From: Clostridium sp. UBA4746 | GTDB taxonomy: Bacteria > Bacillota > Clostridia > Clostridiales > Clostridiaceae | Length of the DNA: 19,774 nucleotides | Assembly (NCBI GenBank): GCA_002403785.1 | Contig: DHIM01000164.1 | Span: forward strand, 15,439-35,212 | Direction of reading: 5' to 3' | Shown here: positions 1 through 9,300 of the stretch, piece by piece | Numbering within the stretch: the first letter of the stretch is position 1 | Layout: each line of letters begins with the position of its first letter | Notes under the pieces: model-generated | Databases searched by the model: none | The model's input: only the letters and a program-made list of their open reading frames with translations | Told to the model about the DNA's origin: nothing | Program-made: the position numbers and the translations under genes

Positions 1-38
1 AGTGTTTACACTATCATATTATATATGGGGGTGTTAAT

Positions 39-1763
39 ATGAAAAATTTAAACCATAAAGTAGATTTATGCATTGTAGGCGGAGGAATGGCTGGTATCTG
101 TGCTGCAATAGCAGCGGCAAGGCAGGGTACTAAAGTAGCACTGATGCAGGACAGACCTGTGCTTGGAGGTAATGCTTCTTCAGAAATAAGAATGTGGATA
201 TGCGGAGCTCAGGGACCAAGCAATAGAGAAACAGGAATACTCGAAGAAATGCAAATGGAGAATCTATATCGTAATCCTACCCCAAACTATTCAATTTGGG
301 ATAGTATTTTATATGAAAAGGTAAGATTTGAGGAAAATATAGAACTTTTATTAAATTGTAGCTGCACAGACGCCAAAATGAATGGAAATAAAATTGAGTC
401 CATTAAAGGTTGGCAATTAACTACAGAAACCTGGCATACAGTTGAGGCAAGATACTTTTCAGATTGCTCAGGAGATAGTATCTTATCACCACTTTCAGGA
501 GCAGAATTCCGTCAAGGTAGGGAGGCTTCTAGTGAATTCAATGAGTCTATTGCACCATCAAAATCAGATAAAAAAACAATGGGCATGAGCTGCCTATTTC
601 AGGTAAGGGAGACGGAGAGGGCACAGCCTTTTATACCTCCAGTTTGGGCAAATAAATATACAACAGATGAGGACTTTCCAGCTCGTGATCACGATTTAAA
701 AACTAATTATTGGTGGATTGAAATTGGTGGGGAGAATGATACCATACATGATGCAGAGGAAATGAGGGATGAACTTTTAAAAATAGTTTTTGGTGTGTGG
801 GATCATATGAAAAATTACGGAGATCACGGAGCTTCTAACTGGGTAATAGACTGGCTAGGTTTTCTTCCAGGGAAAAGGGAAAGCCGCCGAAATGTAGGAG
901 ACTATATTTTAAACCAAAACGATATAGCGAGTGGAGGTAAGTTTGAAGATTTAGTAGCCTATGGCGGCTGGAGCATGGATGATCATCATCCAGAAGGATT
1001 TAAATATACTGGAGGATATCCAACCATATTTCATGCAGCACCATCACCTTTCGGTATTCCATATAGATGTCTTTACTCAGCAAATATAGAAAATTTGTTT
1101 TTTGCAGGAAGAAATATAAGCGGTACTCATGCTGCCATGAGTGCTACTAGGGTTATGGCAACCTGCGCCATAATAGGTCAGGCAGTAGGAATTGCAGCTT
1201 CTATAGCAGTTAATAAAGATTTAACTCCAAGAGGGGTATATAAAAAAGAAATTAAAAATCTTCAGCAAATGTTAATGGAAGATGATTGTTATTTACCCTG
1301 GCATAAGAGGGGAGTATGGAATCTAACCCGTAAGGCAAATATAATTGATAAGTCCGGTAGTGCAGAAGTCTTAAAAAATGGATATGATAGACCAATAGGA
1401 AATGATGATAATGGATGGAGGGGAAACCTAGGCGAGTGGGTACAATGCAGTTTTGAGAATCCAGAACAATTAAATGAATTAAGATTTGTGTTTGATAGTA
1501 ATTTAAATAGAGAAATACACAATATGCCATGCAACTACCCATTAAATCAAAATGATTTTCATATACCTGAGACAATGATAAAGGAATTTAAGATAGAAGC
1601 CCAAGATGAGTGTGGAAATTGGATTAAAGTAGCAGAAATAAAGAATAACTATCAAAGGCTGGTTAAGTTAAATCTAAATATTAAAACAAAGAGCATAAGG
1701 TTTATACCCTTAAGTACCTGGGGACTTGAAAAAGCTCATGTCTTTTCTTGGGATTTAAGATAG
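39..1763 (+). CDS. FAD-dependent oxidoreductase (FAD_oxidored family) with C-terminal beta-sandwich-like extension
   Basis: This is a 574-residue flavoprotein of the FAD_oxidored type (PF12831-like), a family often found in polysaccharide-use loci and sometimes annotated as putative xanthan lyase. The substrate is unknown. Residues 9-19 form a Rossmann dinucleotide motif with G14, G16 and G19, followed by the LGGNASSE stretch near residue 43. A second FAD-contacting region with GRNISGTHAAMSATRV lies near residue 357. From about residue 430 to the end the sequence changes character (GEWVQCSFENP, then alternating beta-strands) and resembles a discoidin-like galactose-binding domain; this part is inferred from pattern only. 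There is no signal peptide, so it should be cytoplasmic. The ATG at 39 follows a GGGGG Shine-Dalgarno at 27-31. It is the first of three closely spaced genes with two SGNH hydrolases. The promoter lies at or before the window edge. Confidence 0.85.
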   Translation: MKNLNHKVDLCIVGGGMAGICAAIAAARQGTKVALMQDRPVLGGNASSEIRMWICGAQGPSNRETGILEEMQMENLYRNPTPNYSIWDSILYEKVRFEENIELLLNCSCTDAKMNGNKIESIKGWQLTTETWHTVEARYFSDCSGDSILSPLSGAEFRQGREASSEFNESIAPSKSDKKTMGMSCLFQVRETERAQPFIPPVWANKYTTDEDFPARDHDLKTNYWWIEIGGENDTIHDAEEMRDELLKIVFGVWDHMKNYGDHGASNWVIDWLGFLPGKRESRRNVGDYILNQNDIASGGKFEDLVAYGGWSMDDHHPEGFKYTGGYPTIFHAAPSPFGIPYRCLYSANIENLFFAGRNISGTHAAMSATRVMATCAIIGQAVGIAASIAVNKDLTPRGVYKKEIKNLQQMLMEDDCYLPWHKRGVWNLTRKANIIDKSGSAEVLKNGYDRPIGNDDNGWRGNLGEWVQCSFENPEQLNELRFVFDSNLNREIHNMPCNYPLNQNDFHIPETMIKEFKIEAQDECGNWIKVAEIKNNYQRLVKLNLNIKTKSIRFIPLSTWGLEKAHVFSWDLR

Positions 1764-1804
1764 TAAGGTTAAAATAATAATATGACAAGGAGATTATAGT
1801 AATT

Positions 1805-2461
1805 ATGCTAATTCAAAATAATAGCAAACTAGTTATAATAGGTGATTCAATTTCTGACTTTGAACGTGCTAGACCAGTAGGAGAAGGATTGTTCGGGGCA
1901 ATTGGAAAAAGTTATATAGCATTAATAGATGCATTTTTAAAGACGACTTATCCTGAATCTAGAATTCGTATGGTTAATATGGGTTCAAGCGGAAATACAA
2001 TCAGAGATATTGAAAAAAGATGGGGGACGGATGTTGTGGATTTAAAGCCAGACTGGATTGCTATCCTCATTGGTATTAATGACATTTGGCGGCAGTTTGA
2101 TTCGCCTTTAATCACAGAATCTCATGTTTATAGTGATGAATATGAAAAAATATTGAACAATCTTGTTGAATGTACAATTCCCAAAGTGAAGGGTCTTATA
2201 CTGATGACACCTTTTTTTATGGAACCCAATAAAAAGGATCCAATGCGTGTCAAAATGGATGAATACGGTGCTATAGTTAAAAAAATAGGGAAAAAGAACC
2301 ATGTAATTTGCGTAGATTTACAAGCCGCATTTGACTCCTATCTACAATATTACAACTCGGCATCTATTACCTGGGATAGAGTTCATCCGGATACAGTTGG
2401 ACATATGATTATTGCAAGGGCATTTTTAAATTCAGTGGAATTTGATTGGAATAGAATGTAA
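1805..2461 (+). CDS. SGNH/GDSL hydrolase (candidate carbohydrate esterase or acyl hydrolase)
   Basis: This 218-residue protein is a compact single-domain SGNH hydrolase, about the usual length of the family. All four blocks are visible: GDSISD with nucleophile S15, the block II glycine in NMGSSGNT, the block III asparagine in GINDIW, and D191/H194 in DRVHPD. There is no signal peptide, so it probably acts in the cytoplasm on imported acylated sugars. Enzymes of this kind remove acetyl or similar groups from sugars or lipids; the exact substrate is not readable. The ATG at 1805 has AAGGAG at 1787-1792, a rather long 12-nt spacing, but there is no better start. It lies 41 bp after the FAD oxidoreductase and 53 bp before another SGNH gene, so it is likely co-transcribed with both. 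Confidence 0.88.
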   Translation: MLIQNNSKLVIIGDSISDFERARPVGEGLFGAIGKSYIALIDAFLKTTYPESRIRMVNMGSSGNTIRDIEKRWGTDVVDLKPDWIAILIGINDIWRQFDSPLITESHVYSDEYEKILNNLVECTIPKVKGLILMTPFFMEPNKKDPMRVKMDEYGAIVKKIGKKNHVICVDLQAAFDSYLQYYNSASITWDRVHPDTVGHMIIARAFLNSVEFDWNRM

Positions 2462-2514
2462 TAAATTTAAAACCATCTGTAATACGAAAATATTTATAGA
2501 GTTGGAGGGTCATC

Positions 2515-3540
2515 ATGATTTATAAAAATATAGAGCTTTTAAACTTTGAAGAAGTTAAAACCGTGGAGGGTAGAGCCGGTGTACTTCTGCAGAGGATGCC
2601 AGAAAAGATAAGGTTACAACTGAGGCCAGAATCTCAGAGTGTATATAAAAAAGCTGCATGTGGTGAGATCAGATTTGTAAGTGATTTTAAACCTGTGAAA
2701 ATTACACTTGCAAGTTATGAAGGGGATAGCAAGGTGATGCTTTATTTTGGTGATTTTCAAGCAGGAGAATATATAATTACTAAGAAGCCAATTGAAATTA
2801 ATATAGAAATACCGAGTCCTAAGTTTATTTCTAGAAAAGATTTTGATGATTCTTTATATCCTTTTTCTGTAGCAGTTTGTAGGATAATAATAAGTGGTAA
2901 TGAAGTACATTTAATAGATATTAAAGGGGAAACGATAAGACCTCCAAAAGAAAATGAAGTGCCTAAGCTTAAATATTTGGCCTATGGAACATCCATCACC
3001 CAAGGAGTAAATGCAACAAGTCCTGATCTTACTTATGTAAAACAGGTAGCCTGGAGACTTGGAACTGATGTTATTAATCTAGGTGCCACAGGTAGCGCAT
3101 ACTGTGAGAAAGAAATTGCTGATTATATAGCTTCTAGAAAAGATTGGGATTTTGCATCCTTTTGTATATCTGTAAATATGTTAAATCAAGGGGTTTCTGC
3201 AGAAGAATTTTTTCATGCAGCAGAGTATTTTATTTGCACCGTTGCTAAAAGTAACCCTACAAAACCTATAATATGCATAAGTTTATTTACTACATTTTCA
3301 GATTTAGGATATATATGGCCGGATAGACAACCTAAAGCAACTGCTAATGAATATAGAAATATTTTAAAAAGAATAGTGGACAGTTCTAAGTTAAGCAATT
3401 TATATTATGTGGATGGGACACAGCTTTTAAAGAGTCATTATGGACTATCTCACGATTTATTACATCCTAGTAATAATGGTATGATAGAAATCGGAGAAAA
3501 TTTAAGCAATTTTATTAAGCCTTTTCTTAAAAAATTATAA
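2515..3540 (+). CDS. Two-domain SGNH hydrolase (GDSL-type esterase with N-terminal beta-domain)
   Basis: This is a 341-residue SGNH hydrolase with a different architecture from its upstream neighbour. Residues 1 to about 145 are beta-rich (probable jelly-roll, as in CE2-like or GxDLY-type esterases). Residues about 150-341 hold the catalytic fold. Visible catalytic elements are YGTSITQG with S160, LGATGSA for block II, an asparagine in ISVNML for block III, and DLLHP with D314/H317. The block III motif is VNM rather than the common GxND. No signal peptide is seen, so a cytoplasmic role in deacylating oligosaccharides is likely. The ATG at 2515 has a clear GGAGGG at 2504-2509. It ends the FAD/SGNH/SGNH operon; I see no clear intrinsic terminator after it. 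Substrate specificity is unknown. Confidence 0.86.
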   Translation: MIYKNIELLNFEEVKTVEGRAGVLLQRMPEKIRLQLRPESQSVYKKAACGEIRFVSDFKPVKITLASYEGDSKVMLYFGDFQAGEYIITKKPIEINIEIPSPKFISRKDFDDSLYPFSVAVCRIIISGNEVHLIDIKGETIRPPKENEVPKLKYLAYGTSITQGVNATSPDLTYVKQVAWRLGTDVINLGATGSAYCEKEIADYIASRKDWDFASFCISVNMLNQGVSAEEFFHAAEYFICTVAKSNPTKPIICISLFTTFSDLGYIWPDRQPKATANEYRNILKRIVDSSKLSNLYYVDGTQLLKSHYGLSHDLLHPSNNGMIEIGENLSNFIKPFLKKL

Positions 3541-3567
3541 AAGTTTGCAATATTCGTATTATGTTTG

Positions 3568-3596
3568 TTGATTTAAGGTGTTTATAGAAGTATACT
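3568..3596 (+). promoter_or_regulatory. Candidate sigma-A promoter of the AraC-type regulator
   Basis: TTGATT at 3568-3573 and TATACT at 3591-3596 are separated by exactly 17 bp. They lie 60 bp before the regulator start in the 116-bp gap after the second SGNH gene. This supports separate transcription of the regulator, although read-through from the upstream operon is possible because no terminator is visible there. Confidence 0.5.
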
Positions 3597-3656
3597 ATAG
3601 GTATATTATGACATATTGCTGATGAGAAATGATTGATATTCAACGTGGGGGGGAAT

Positions 3657-6005
3657 ATGAGGACTAGAGGTATTTTTGGGGCGAAAAGTTATCAAAAACT
3701 TATAATATTTTGGATTACGGCTTCAACTACATTAATTGTTATTATTTTAACTTTAGTTATATATGGGGCAGTTCATCAAATATTTTTAGATAAAGAATAT
3801 CAAACCAGTAAAGAGATATTAAGTCAGATGAAATATAATGCTGAATTTATGGATAAAACAATAACAAATATTTGTTCATTTATGTATACGAATTCGGATT
3901 TATCATTTCTTATGAATTCTACAAATAAGGAGATAGATATAAATGAACTTAGTGTAAGATTAGGAAAAGTTGCAGGCTCTGCTATTTTGTCTAATAATTA
4001 CATTCAATCAATTTGTATATACAATAGCTTTAACGAACAATATTTTTATACTGGGAAACCATTGTTTTTTGATGATAAATATCTTAAAAAAATAATGTCA
4101 CAGTACCCTAATGTTCCTAAGTTAAAGCCTATTTTAAGAAAAATTAAAGTTGATTATGGAACTAAAACAAATGAGGAAGAGGTTCTTACTTATATACTTT
4201 ATGAAACTACAGGTACACCTTCAAAAATTGATAGCGCTATAATTGTAAATGTTAGGCCAGAGTGGCTTTTGGATAATTTGAATATAATAAATATGCCTAA
4301 AAAAAACAGTAACAACAGCGTGTATGTTATGAATGAAAAAGGAGAGTTCATTGGAAAAGAAAAGAATAACTCAACAGAAGAGCAGTGGTTGTACTCTGAG
4401 CTTAATAAAAACAAAAATTATAGTAAAGAGTTAACAGGATTTTTTAACGCAAAGCTAAATGGACAAGAGTATTTTGTGACTTATACACGCGTTGAAAGTG
4501 ATGGACTTGTTCTCTTTAAGGTACAACCCTTAAAAGAAATTTATTCGTATTTCAATATAATAAGGGACAGAATAGTTTTGGTTTTAATAGCTTTTATAAT
4601 AATTTCAATAATTATATCTATATTTGTATCAAAAAAGTTATATAAACCAATAAATAAACTTATAGGGCAGATCACTTTGGATAAACAAGATGTACAATAT
4701 GATGAGGTTAATAGGGATGAAATATCATATTTGAAAAGTGTTTATAATTATGCATTTGATAAATTGAATTATTATGAAAGAGAAAAAAGTATGAATCAAA
4801 GGATAATGAAAACCTATTGGTTAAGAAAACTAATAACTGAAGGAGAATGGTTGGATAAAGAAGAGTCTGAGAGTATTTTTAAAGCAAATATTTTAAATAT
4901 TTCATATGATGATTGTTTTATAATTTTTGTATTTAAAATAGATAACTTTACTAGGTTTAAACTGGAAAATAATATAATAAACAGGGAGTTGATAAAGTTT
5001 GCCATAGTAAATATTATGAGTGAGGTTATATCTCAGTCTTTTCCGGTTGAGAGTGTGGAAATGGATGAGGATAAGATGGTTTCTATAGTAGGTATTAAGG
5101 CAGAACAGGAAGATTATATAATGGAAATATCAAATAAAATTAAGAAGTCACAGGAGTATATACTTAAATATTTTAATATATCCGTTACAGCGGCAGTAAG
5201 TGAAATGGTAATAAATCTTTGGACAATTCCCCAAGGGTATGAATACGCTTTAAAAAGCTTATTGTATAGGTTTGCCATGGGTAAGATGAGCATTATAGTT
5301 CCAGAGAAAATTAAACAGAATATCGCTAGTACAAAACAGGAATATTCAAAGAAGCTTGATAAATTGTTGGTTGAAGGTATAAAAACTTCAAATATGAATG
5401 ATATTGAAGTTTCATTGAAAACCATATTAGAAGATATTGTGAAGCTTGACTATGATAGGATTATGAGGGAAATTGTAAACCTTATTGATGTTGTAGAGAT
5501 TACATTTGATAAGATGATGATAGATAGAAATTATTTTGGATCAGATTTAACAGACCTTAAAAATAAGATTTTTAAAATTGAAACAATAGATGAATTTTAT
5601 CATTTGCTTTTTAAAATAATAGAAGATAAACTACAATATAAAAATGAAAATGAAATTCAGCTAAAGTATACAGTTATTGCTGATCAGGTGGTTTACATTA
5701 TAATTAACAATTATTCAAATCCAAGTCTATGTGCTAATCAGATTGCAGATATGATGAAAATGAACCCTAGACGGATCTCAAGGATATTTAAAGATTTTAG
5801 TGGAGTAACTATTGCAGAATATATAAGCGAAGTAAGATTAAAGAAGGCAGCAGAATTGCTTGAGAATACGCAAATTAGTGTTTATGAAATTATTGAAAAG
5901 ATTGGCTTAGAAAATGAGTCATATTTCTATAAGATTTTTAAAGCCAGATATAGATGTACCCCAAAGAAGTATTCATTGCTCAAAAATGTAAAGAAGTTAG
6001 AATAA
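3657..6005 (+). CDS. Membrane-anchored AraC-family transcriptional regulator with extracellular sensor
   Basis: This 782-residue one-component regulator has a transmembrane helix at about 15-39, an external sensor region at about 40-305 (probably Cache-like, by architecture), and a second transmembrane helix at about 306-325. A HAMP-like linker (SKKLYKPINKLI) follows, then a long cytoplasmic region, and a C-terminal AraC-type double helix-turn-helix at about 675-782. The HTH is clear: LCANQIADMMKMNPRRISRI for the first helix pair and SVYEIIEKIGLENESYFYKI for the second. Such regulators in clostridia and Paenibacillaceae usually sense extracellular sugars and activate nearby glycan-use genes. 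An in-frame TTG at 3633 could start it, but the G-run at 3647-3653 just before ATG 3657 favours the latter. It sits between the esterase operon and the secreted hydrolase genes, so control of both is plausible but not shown. Confidence 0.9.
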   Translation: MRTRGIFGAKSYQKLIIFWITASTTLIVIILTLVIYGAVHQIFLDKEYQTSKEILSQMKYNAEFMDKTITNICSFMYTNSDLSFLMNSTNKEIDINELSVRLGKVAGSAILSNNYIQSICIYNSFNEQYFYTGKPLFFDDKYLKKIMSQYPNVPKLKPILRKIKVDYGTKTNEEEVLTYILYETTGTPSKIDSAIIVNVRPEWLLDNLNIINMPKKNSNNSVYVMNEKGEFIGKEKNNSTEEQWLYSELNKNKNYSKELTGFFNAKLNGQEYFVTYTRVESDGLVLFKVQPLKEIYSYFNIIRDRIVLVLIAFIIISIIISIFVSKKLYKPINKLIGQITLDKQDVQYDEVNRDEISYLKSVYNYAFDKLNYYEREKSMNQRIMKTYWLRKLITEGEWLDKEESESIFKANILNISYDDCFIIFVFKIDNFTRFKLENNIINRELIKFAIVNIMSEVISQSFPVESVEMDEDKMVSIVGIKAEQEDYIMEISNKIKKSQEYILKYFNISVTAAVSEMVINLWTIPQGYEYALKSLLYRFAMGKMSIIVPEKIKQNIASTKQEYSKKLDKLLVEGIKTSNMNDIEVSLKTILEDIVKLDYDRIMREIVNLIDVVEITFDKMMIDRNYFGSDLTDLKNKIFKIETIDEFYHLLFKIIEDKLQYKNENEIQLKYTVIADQVVYIIINNYSNPSLCANQIADMMKMNPRRISRIFKDFSGVTIAEYISEVRLKKAAELLENTQISVYEIIEKIGLENESYFYKIFKARYRCTPKKYSLLKNVKKLE

Positions 6006-6007
6006 CG

Positions 6008-6060
6008 AAACTGTAATTAGAGTTAATGTGAAAGCATAAATTCTAATTACAGTTTTTTAT
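6008..6060 (+). terminator. Intrinsic terminator after the AraC-type regulator
   Basis: AACTGTAATTAGA at 6009-6021 pairs perfectly with TCTAATTACAGTT at 6042-6054 (13 bp, 20-nt loop), followed by a T-run. The stem is AT-rich but long. It begins 3 bp after the regulator's stop codon. Confidence 0.8.
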
Positions 6061-6143
6061 TTCCTAGTGGGGATCTATATTTATAATGATTATTCAATAT
6101 TGGTTAAATACTTCTTGTCACGGGTTAGTTCTAAGATAGGACG
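6061..6143. other. Non-coding spacer with no recognisable feature
   Basis: This is the first part of the 330-bp gap between the regulator and the GH99-like gene. I see no ORF, strong hairpin or repeat here. The rest of the gap holds the shared upstream block (6144-6250) and a leader of about 85 bp containing two AAGGAG strings (near 6271 and 6305) before the real G-run Shine-Dalgarno at 6324-6329. Confidence 0.4.
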
Positions 6144-6250
6144 AATTTTACACTAAGTGAACAATTTTTAAACGCAATAGTATAGTTTATTACACAAATC
6201 ACAGTATACACAATTAACACAATGGTAAATAATGTTATTATAAGATATAG
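6144..6250 (+). promoter_or_regulatory. Shared upstream block, copy 1 (before the GH99-like gene)
   Basis: This 107-bp non-coding block aligns without gaps to 16624-16730 upstream of the GH30 gene; by hand count 92 of 107 positions match. The best-kept core is AACGCAATAG at 6171-6180 through AGTATACA ending at 6210. TATACA at 6205-6210 could be a -10 box, but no good -35 stands at the right distance, which would fit an activator-dependent promoter. The block ends about 85 bp before the start codon. Strong conservation of non-coding DNA before two paralogous secreted enzymes points to shared regulation. Confidence 0.65.
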
Positions 6251-6335
6251 TCACAATGAAAAATAAATGATAAGGAGTGATAAATTTCTATTAAGTAAAT
6301 GAGTAAGGAGTAAAAAAATAGTAGGGGGGTTGAGT

Positions 6336-9300
6336 ATGTATAGAAAATTACTGGCAAAAAAATCTGTAAACTTAAGCTTAGTAGCTGCCTTCGTTATTTT
6401 ATTTTCCATGTTTTGTAGTACTGTACCTGTATCAGCAGCAGATGCACCTTATGACATTGGCGCATTCTATTTCTCTAACTGGAATCCTGAATTGTCTCCG
6501 CACATGGTTGTAAATACCAAAAATACTTATGGCAGGGATAACGATTGGTTCGGCGGTATCAGAGACACTTTGCTTAAACCAGGACCTTGGGGATATGGGC
6601 CGATTGCTGATAGGGAACCTATGCTTGGATGGTATGATGACAGACAGCAGAAAGTTTTGGATGCACAAATTTTACAGGCGTCTAGCCGTGGACTTAGCCA
6701 TTTTGCATTTTATTATTACTGGAAGGAAGATGGAACAGCTCCAAGGCCTGGACAAAATGTTGAATTATGGAAGACTTCACCTAACAAAAATCTGATGAAC
6801 TATTACCTCTATTTCGTAGCTGACGGTTCATATAATTCAACAGATTGGAGAGCGAGAATTGTACCAAAGCTAATTGAGTTCATGAAGGAACCACAATACA
6901 AGAGGTCAAAGAGTACGAATCCTATTATGAATGATAGACCGATCATAGGGTTCTTTGGAGATATGATATCAAGGCTCGGAGGTACAGATGCAAGCCTGAA
7001 GGTAGAATTGGATTACCTACGCGCAGAATCTGTTAAAGCAGGAGTAGGAGACCCAATCCTTCTTTGTAATGGTTACAGGGCTTTGTCAAACTTTATGGTT
7101 CAAGGCTATGATGGATTCCAACCGTTGAATCTTGCTGGACTTGACTTGGATAAACACCCTGGAATACCGGAAGATTATGCGTCATCTTATCCGCCTGCAT
7201 GGAATGAATTTGTATATAAGGACTATTCAGGAGACGGAACTGGTTATGAAAACTATGAAAACTATTTGTTTATTCCAGGTGGATTGAATGCATTCGACGC
7301 AAGACCTTGGAGAGGAGTAGCTTCGGACAGTGCAGGAGACTATTATTATTCAGATCCTAGTCCTAATAAGTTTAAGGCACAATTGAATAATGTTAAAGAT
7401 TATCTTGATTCACATCCACAATCCATGAATATGTCTACTTTCTATGCTTGGAATGAGTGGGGAGAGGGTGGTTCAATAGAACCAAATACTATTTTTGGAT
7501 ATGGATATATTGATGCAATGCAAGAGGTCTTTGATCTGAAAAATACGAATTATAAAGCAGCTGTTAAAGATAATACAGTTAAAGATATAGCTCCGGATGT
7601 GAGAGTTGACGTAGAGCCTGAGTATTCTGAAATGACTGAAGGTCAGAATGTAGTACTGAAGGTAAGAGTGAAAAACTATTCAAAAAAGTTAGTTAAAGGT
7701 ACATTGTCAATTAGCCAACCTGAAAAAAATGCAGAAGCTATGGATCAAGCTACATGGGTCGTTAAATCATCATCGGGAACAGCTTTTAAACTTGCTGCCG
7801 GTGCTGCCGGTGAAGCAGAGTTTATAATACCTGTTGGTAAAGGTGATGATTGGAATAGACATAATTTTGTTGTAACCGCAGACTGCGGTGGAACACAGAA
7901 TATTTCCACTTTTGTAGTAAAAGTACCTCCTTTTTATGGTTGTTTAGAAAAGGACAATGCTAAAAAGTATAATGATTTTAAATTTGATCTTAATGTAAAA
8001 GTAAGAAACTACACAATGGATGCAAAAGATGTCAACTATACGCTTGATCTTCCCGCAGGATGGACTGCCAATAAGTTGACAGGTACTGCGAACACCGCAG
8101 GGTATAGTGGCACAGGTATACACAAAGATCGTACAATTACAGATACCGTTGTAATTTCTTATCCAAGTACCACAGTGCCGGGAGACTATACAATAAAGCT
8201 TACAACTAGTGACGGTGCACGTGCACAGGTAAATAGCTTAAAGGTCAATATTCCTGAAGCTTTTAACCTATTGTATAACGGTAGCTTTGAGATTGATGAC
8301 AATACTGACGGTATGCCTGATGTGTGGTCGGGTAGTAGTGACGCAAATATAACAACTCAAACCGGTACTCAATTGGAACCGGCTCCTATGGGTAATAAAT
8401 TTGTAAAAGTAGTTGGTACAGGTTCGGACGTAGGAATAAAACAGGAGGGAACTAAAGCAGATGCTAATTGGCTTCAAATTGATCCTAATAAGAAATATCA
8501 AGTTAGTTTTTGGGCTAAGGTAGAATCAGGAAAATTCAGTGTAATTGATAGTGAAGCCCAGGGAAATTATACATGGATTGGTCCGAATAGTTCTAAGGAA
8601 ATAACAGCCGAGGAAAACGGGAATGTGTGGAAACCGTATACGTTAGAGTTTTCCCCAGATAAAAATGCAGGTAGAGAAAGTTTACGATTCTTTGTTACTG
8701 CCGATTCTGGAGTAACAACAACATTTAATCTTGATGCTGTGATGCTTAAGGAAATTGTACCAGTAAAACCGGTATGGTATCAAAATTTCGAAACAGGAAG
8801 TGGATTTACTGCTGGAACAAATGGAGCTGTTGCAATAGATAGTTCAAGTGCTAATACTGGTGGTTTAAAGAGTGTTAAGCTAACAACTACAGCCTCTGGA
8901 GATCCAGGAAGCTCATCACAATGTGTAAATGTAGTACCGAAAGATGTGACTTCTTTTGATGCATCTTCCTACAGTTATTTAAATTTTTATGTAAAAGATA
9001 CGCAAGGTGCTAATACTGTAAAACTTACATTTGTGGATAAAAACAATGCAGAATGTAGTATATGGGCAGATCCAACAAAATCAGTAAAGGACCAATGGAC
9101 CCAAATAAATTTTCCGCTAAGTTCTGTTACTGGAATAGATAAAACAGCTATAAAAGAAATTAGAGTTGGAGAATGGAATCCAGGAGTTTATTACTTTGAT
9201 GATTTTTATTTCTCAGATTCTACCTTTGTAATACCAACACTACTAAAACCAATATGGTATCAAAATTTTGAAACAGGAAGCGGATTTACTGCTGGAACAA

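Noticed and set aside
1252..1575. Minus-strand open frame inside the FAD oxidoreductase gene
   Set aside because: It is a shadow of a clearly coding frame, with no ribosome binding site and no protein-like motif. The other minus-strand frames in the window are of the same kind.
3633..3656. TTG start for the AraC regulator, and similarly TTG 6330 and TTG 14810 for other genes
   Set aside because: In each case the Shine-Dalgarno lies inside, against or after the TTG and is properly placed for the downstream ATG.
6165..6185. Possible catabolite-repression (cre) site around AACGCAATAG
   Set aside because: The flanking positions do not match the TGNAANCGNNNNCA consensus in either copy of the block.
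6267..6302. Eleven-codon ORF (MIRSDKFLLSK) upstream of the GH99-like gene, as a leader peptide
   Set aside because: It has no ribosome binding site, no control-type residue run, and no counterpart upstream of the GH30 gene.
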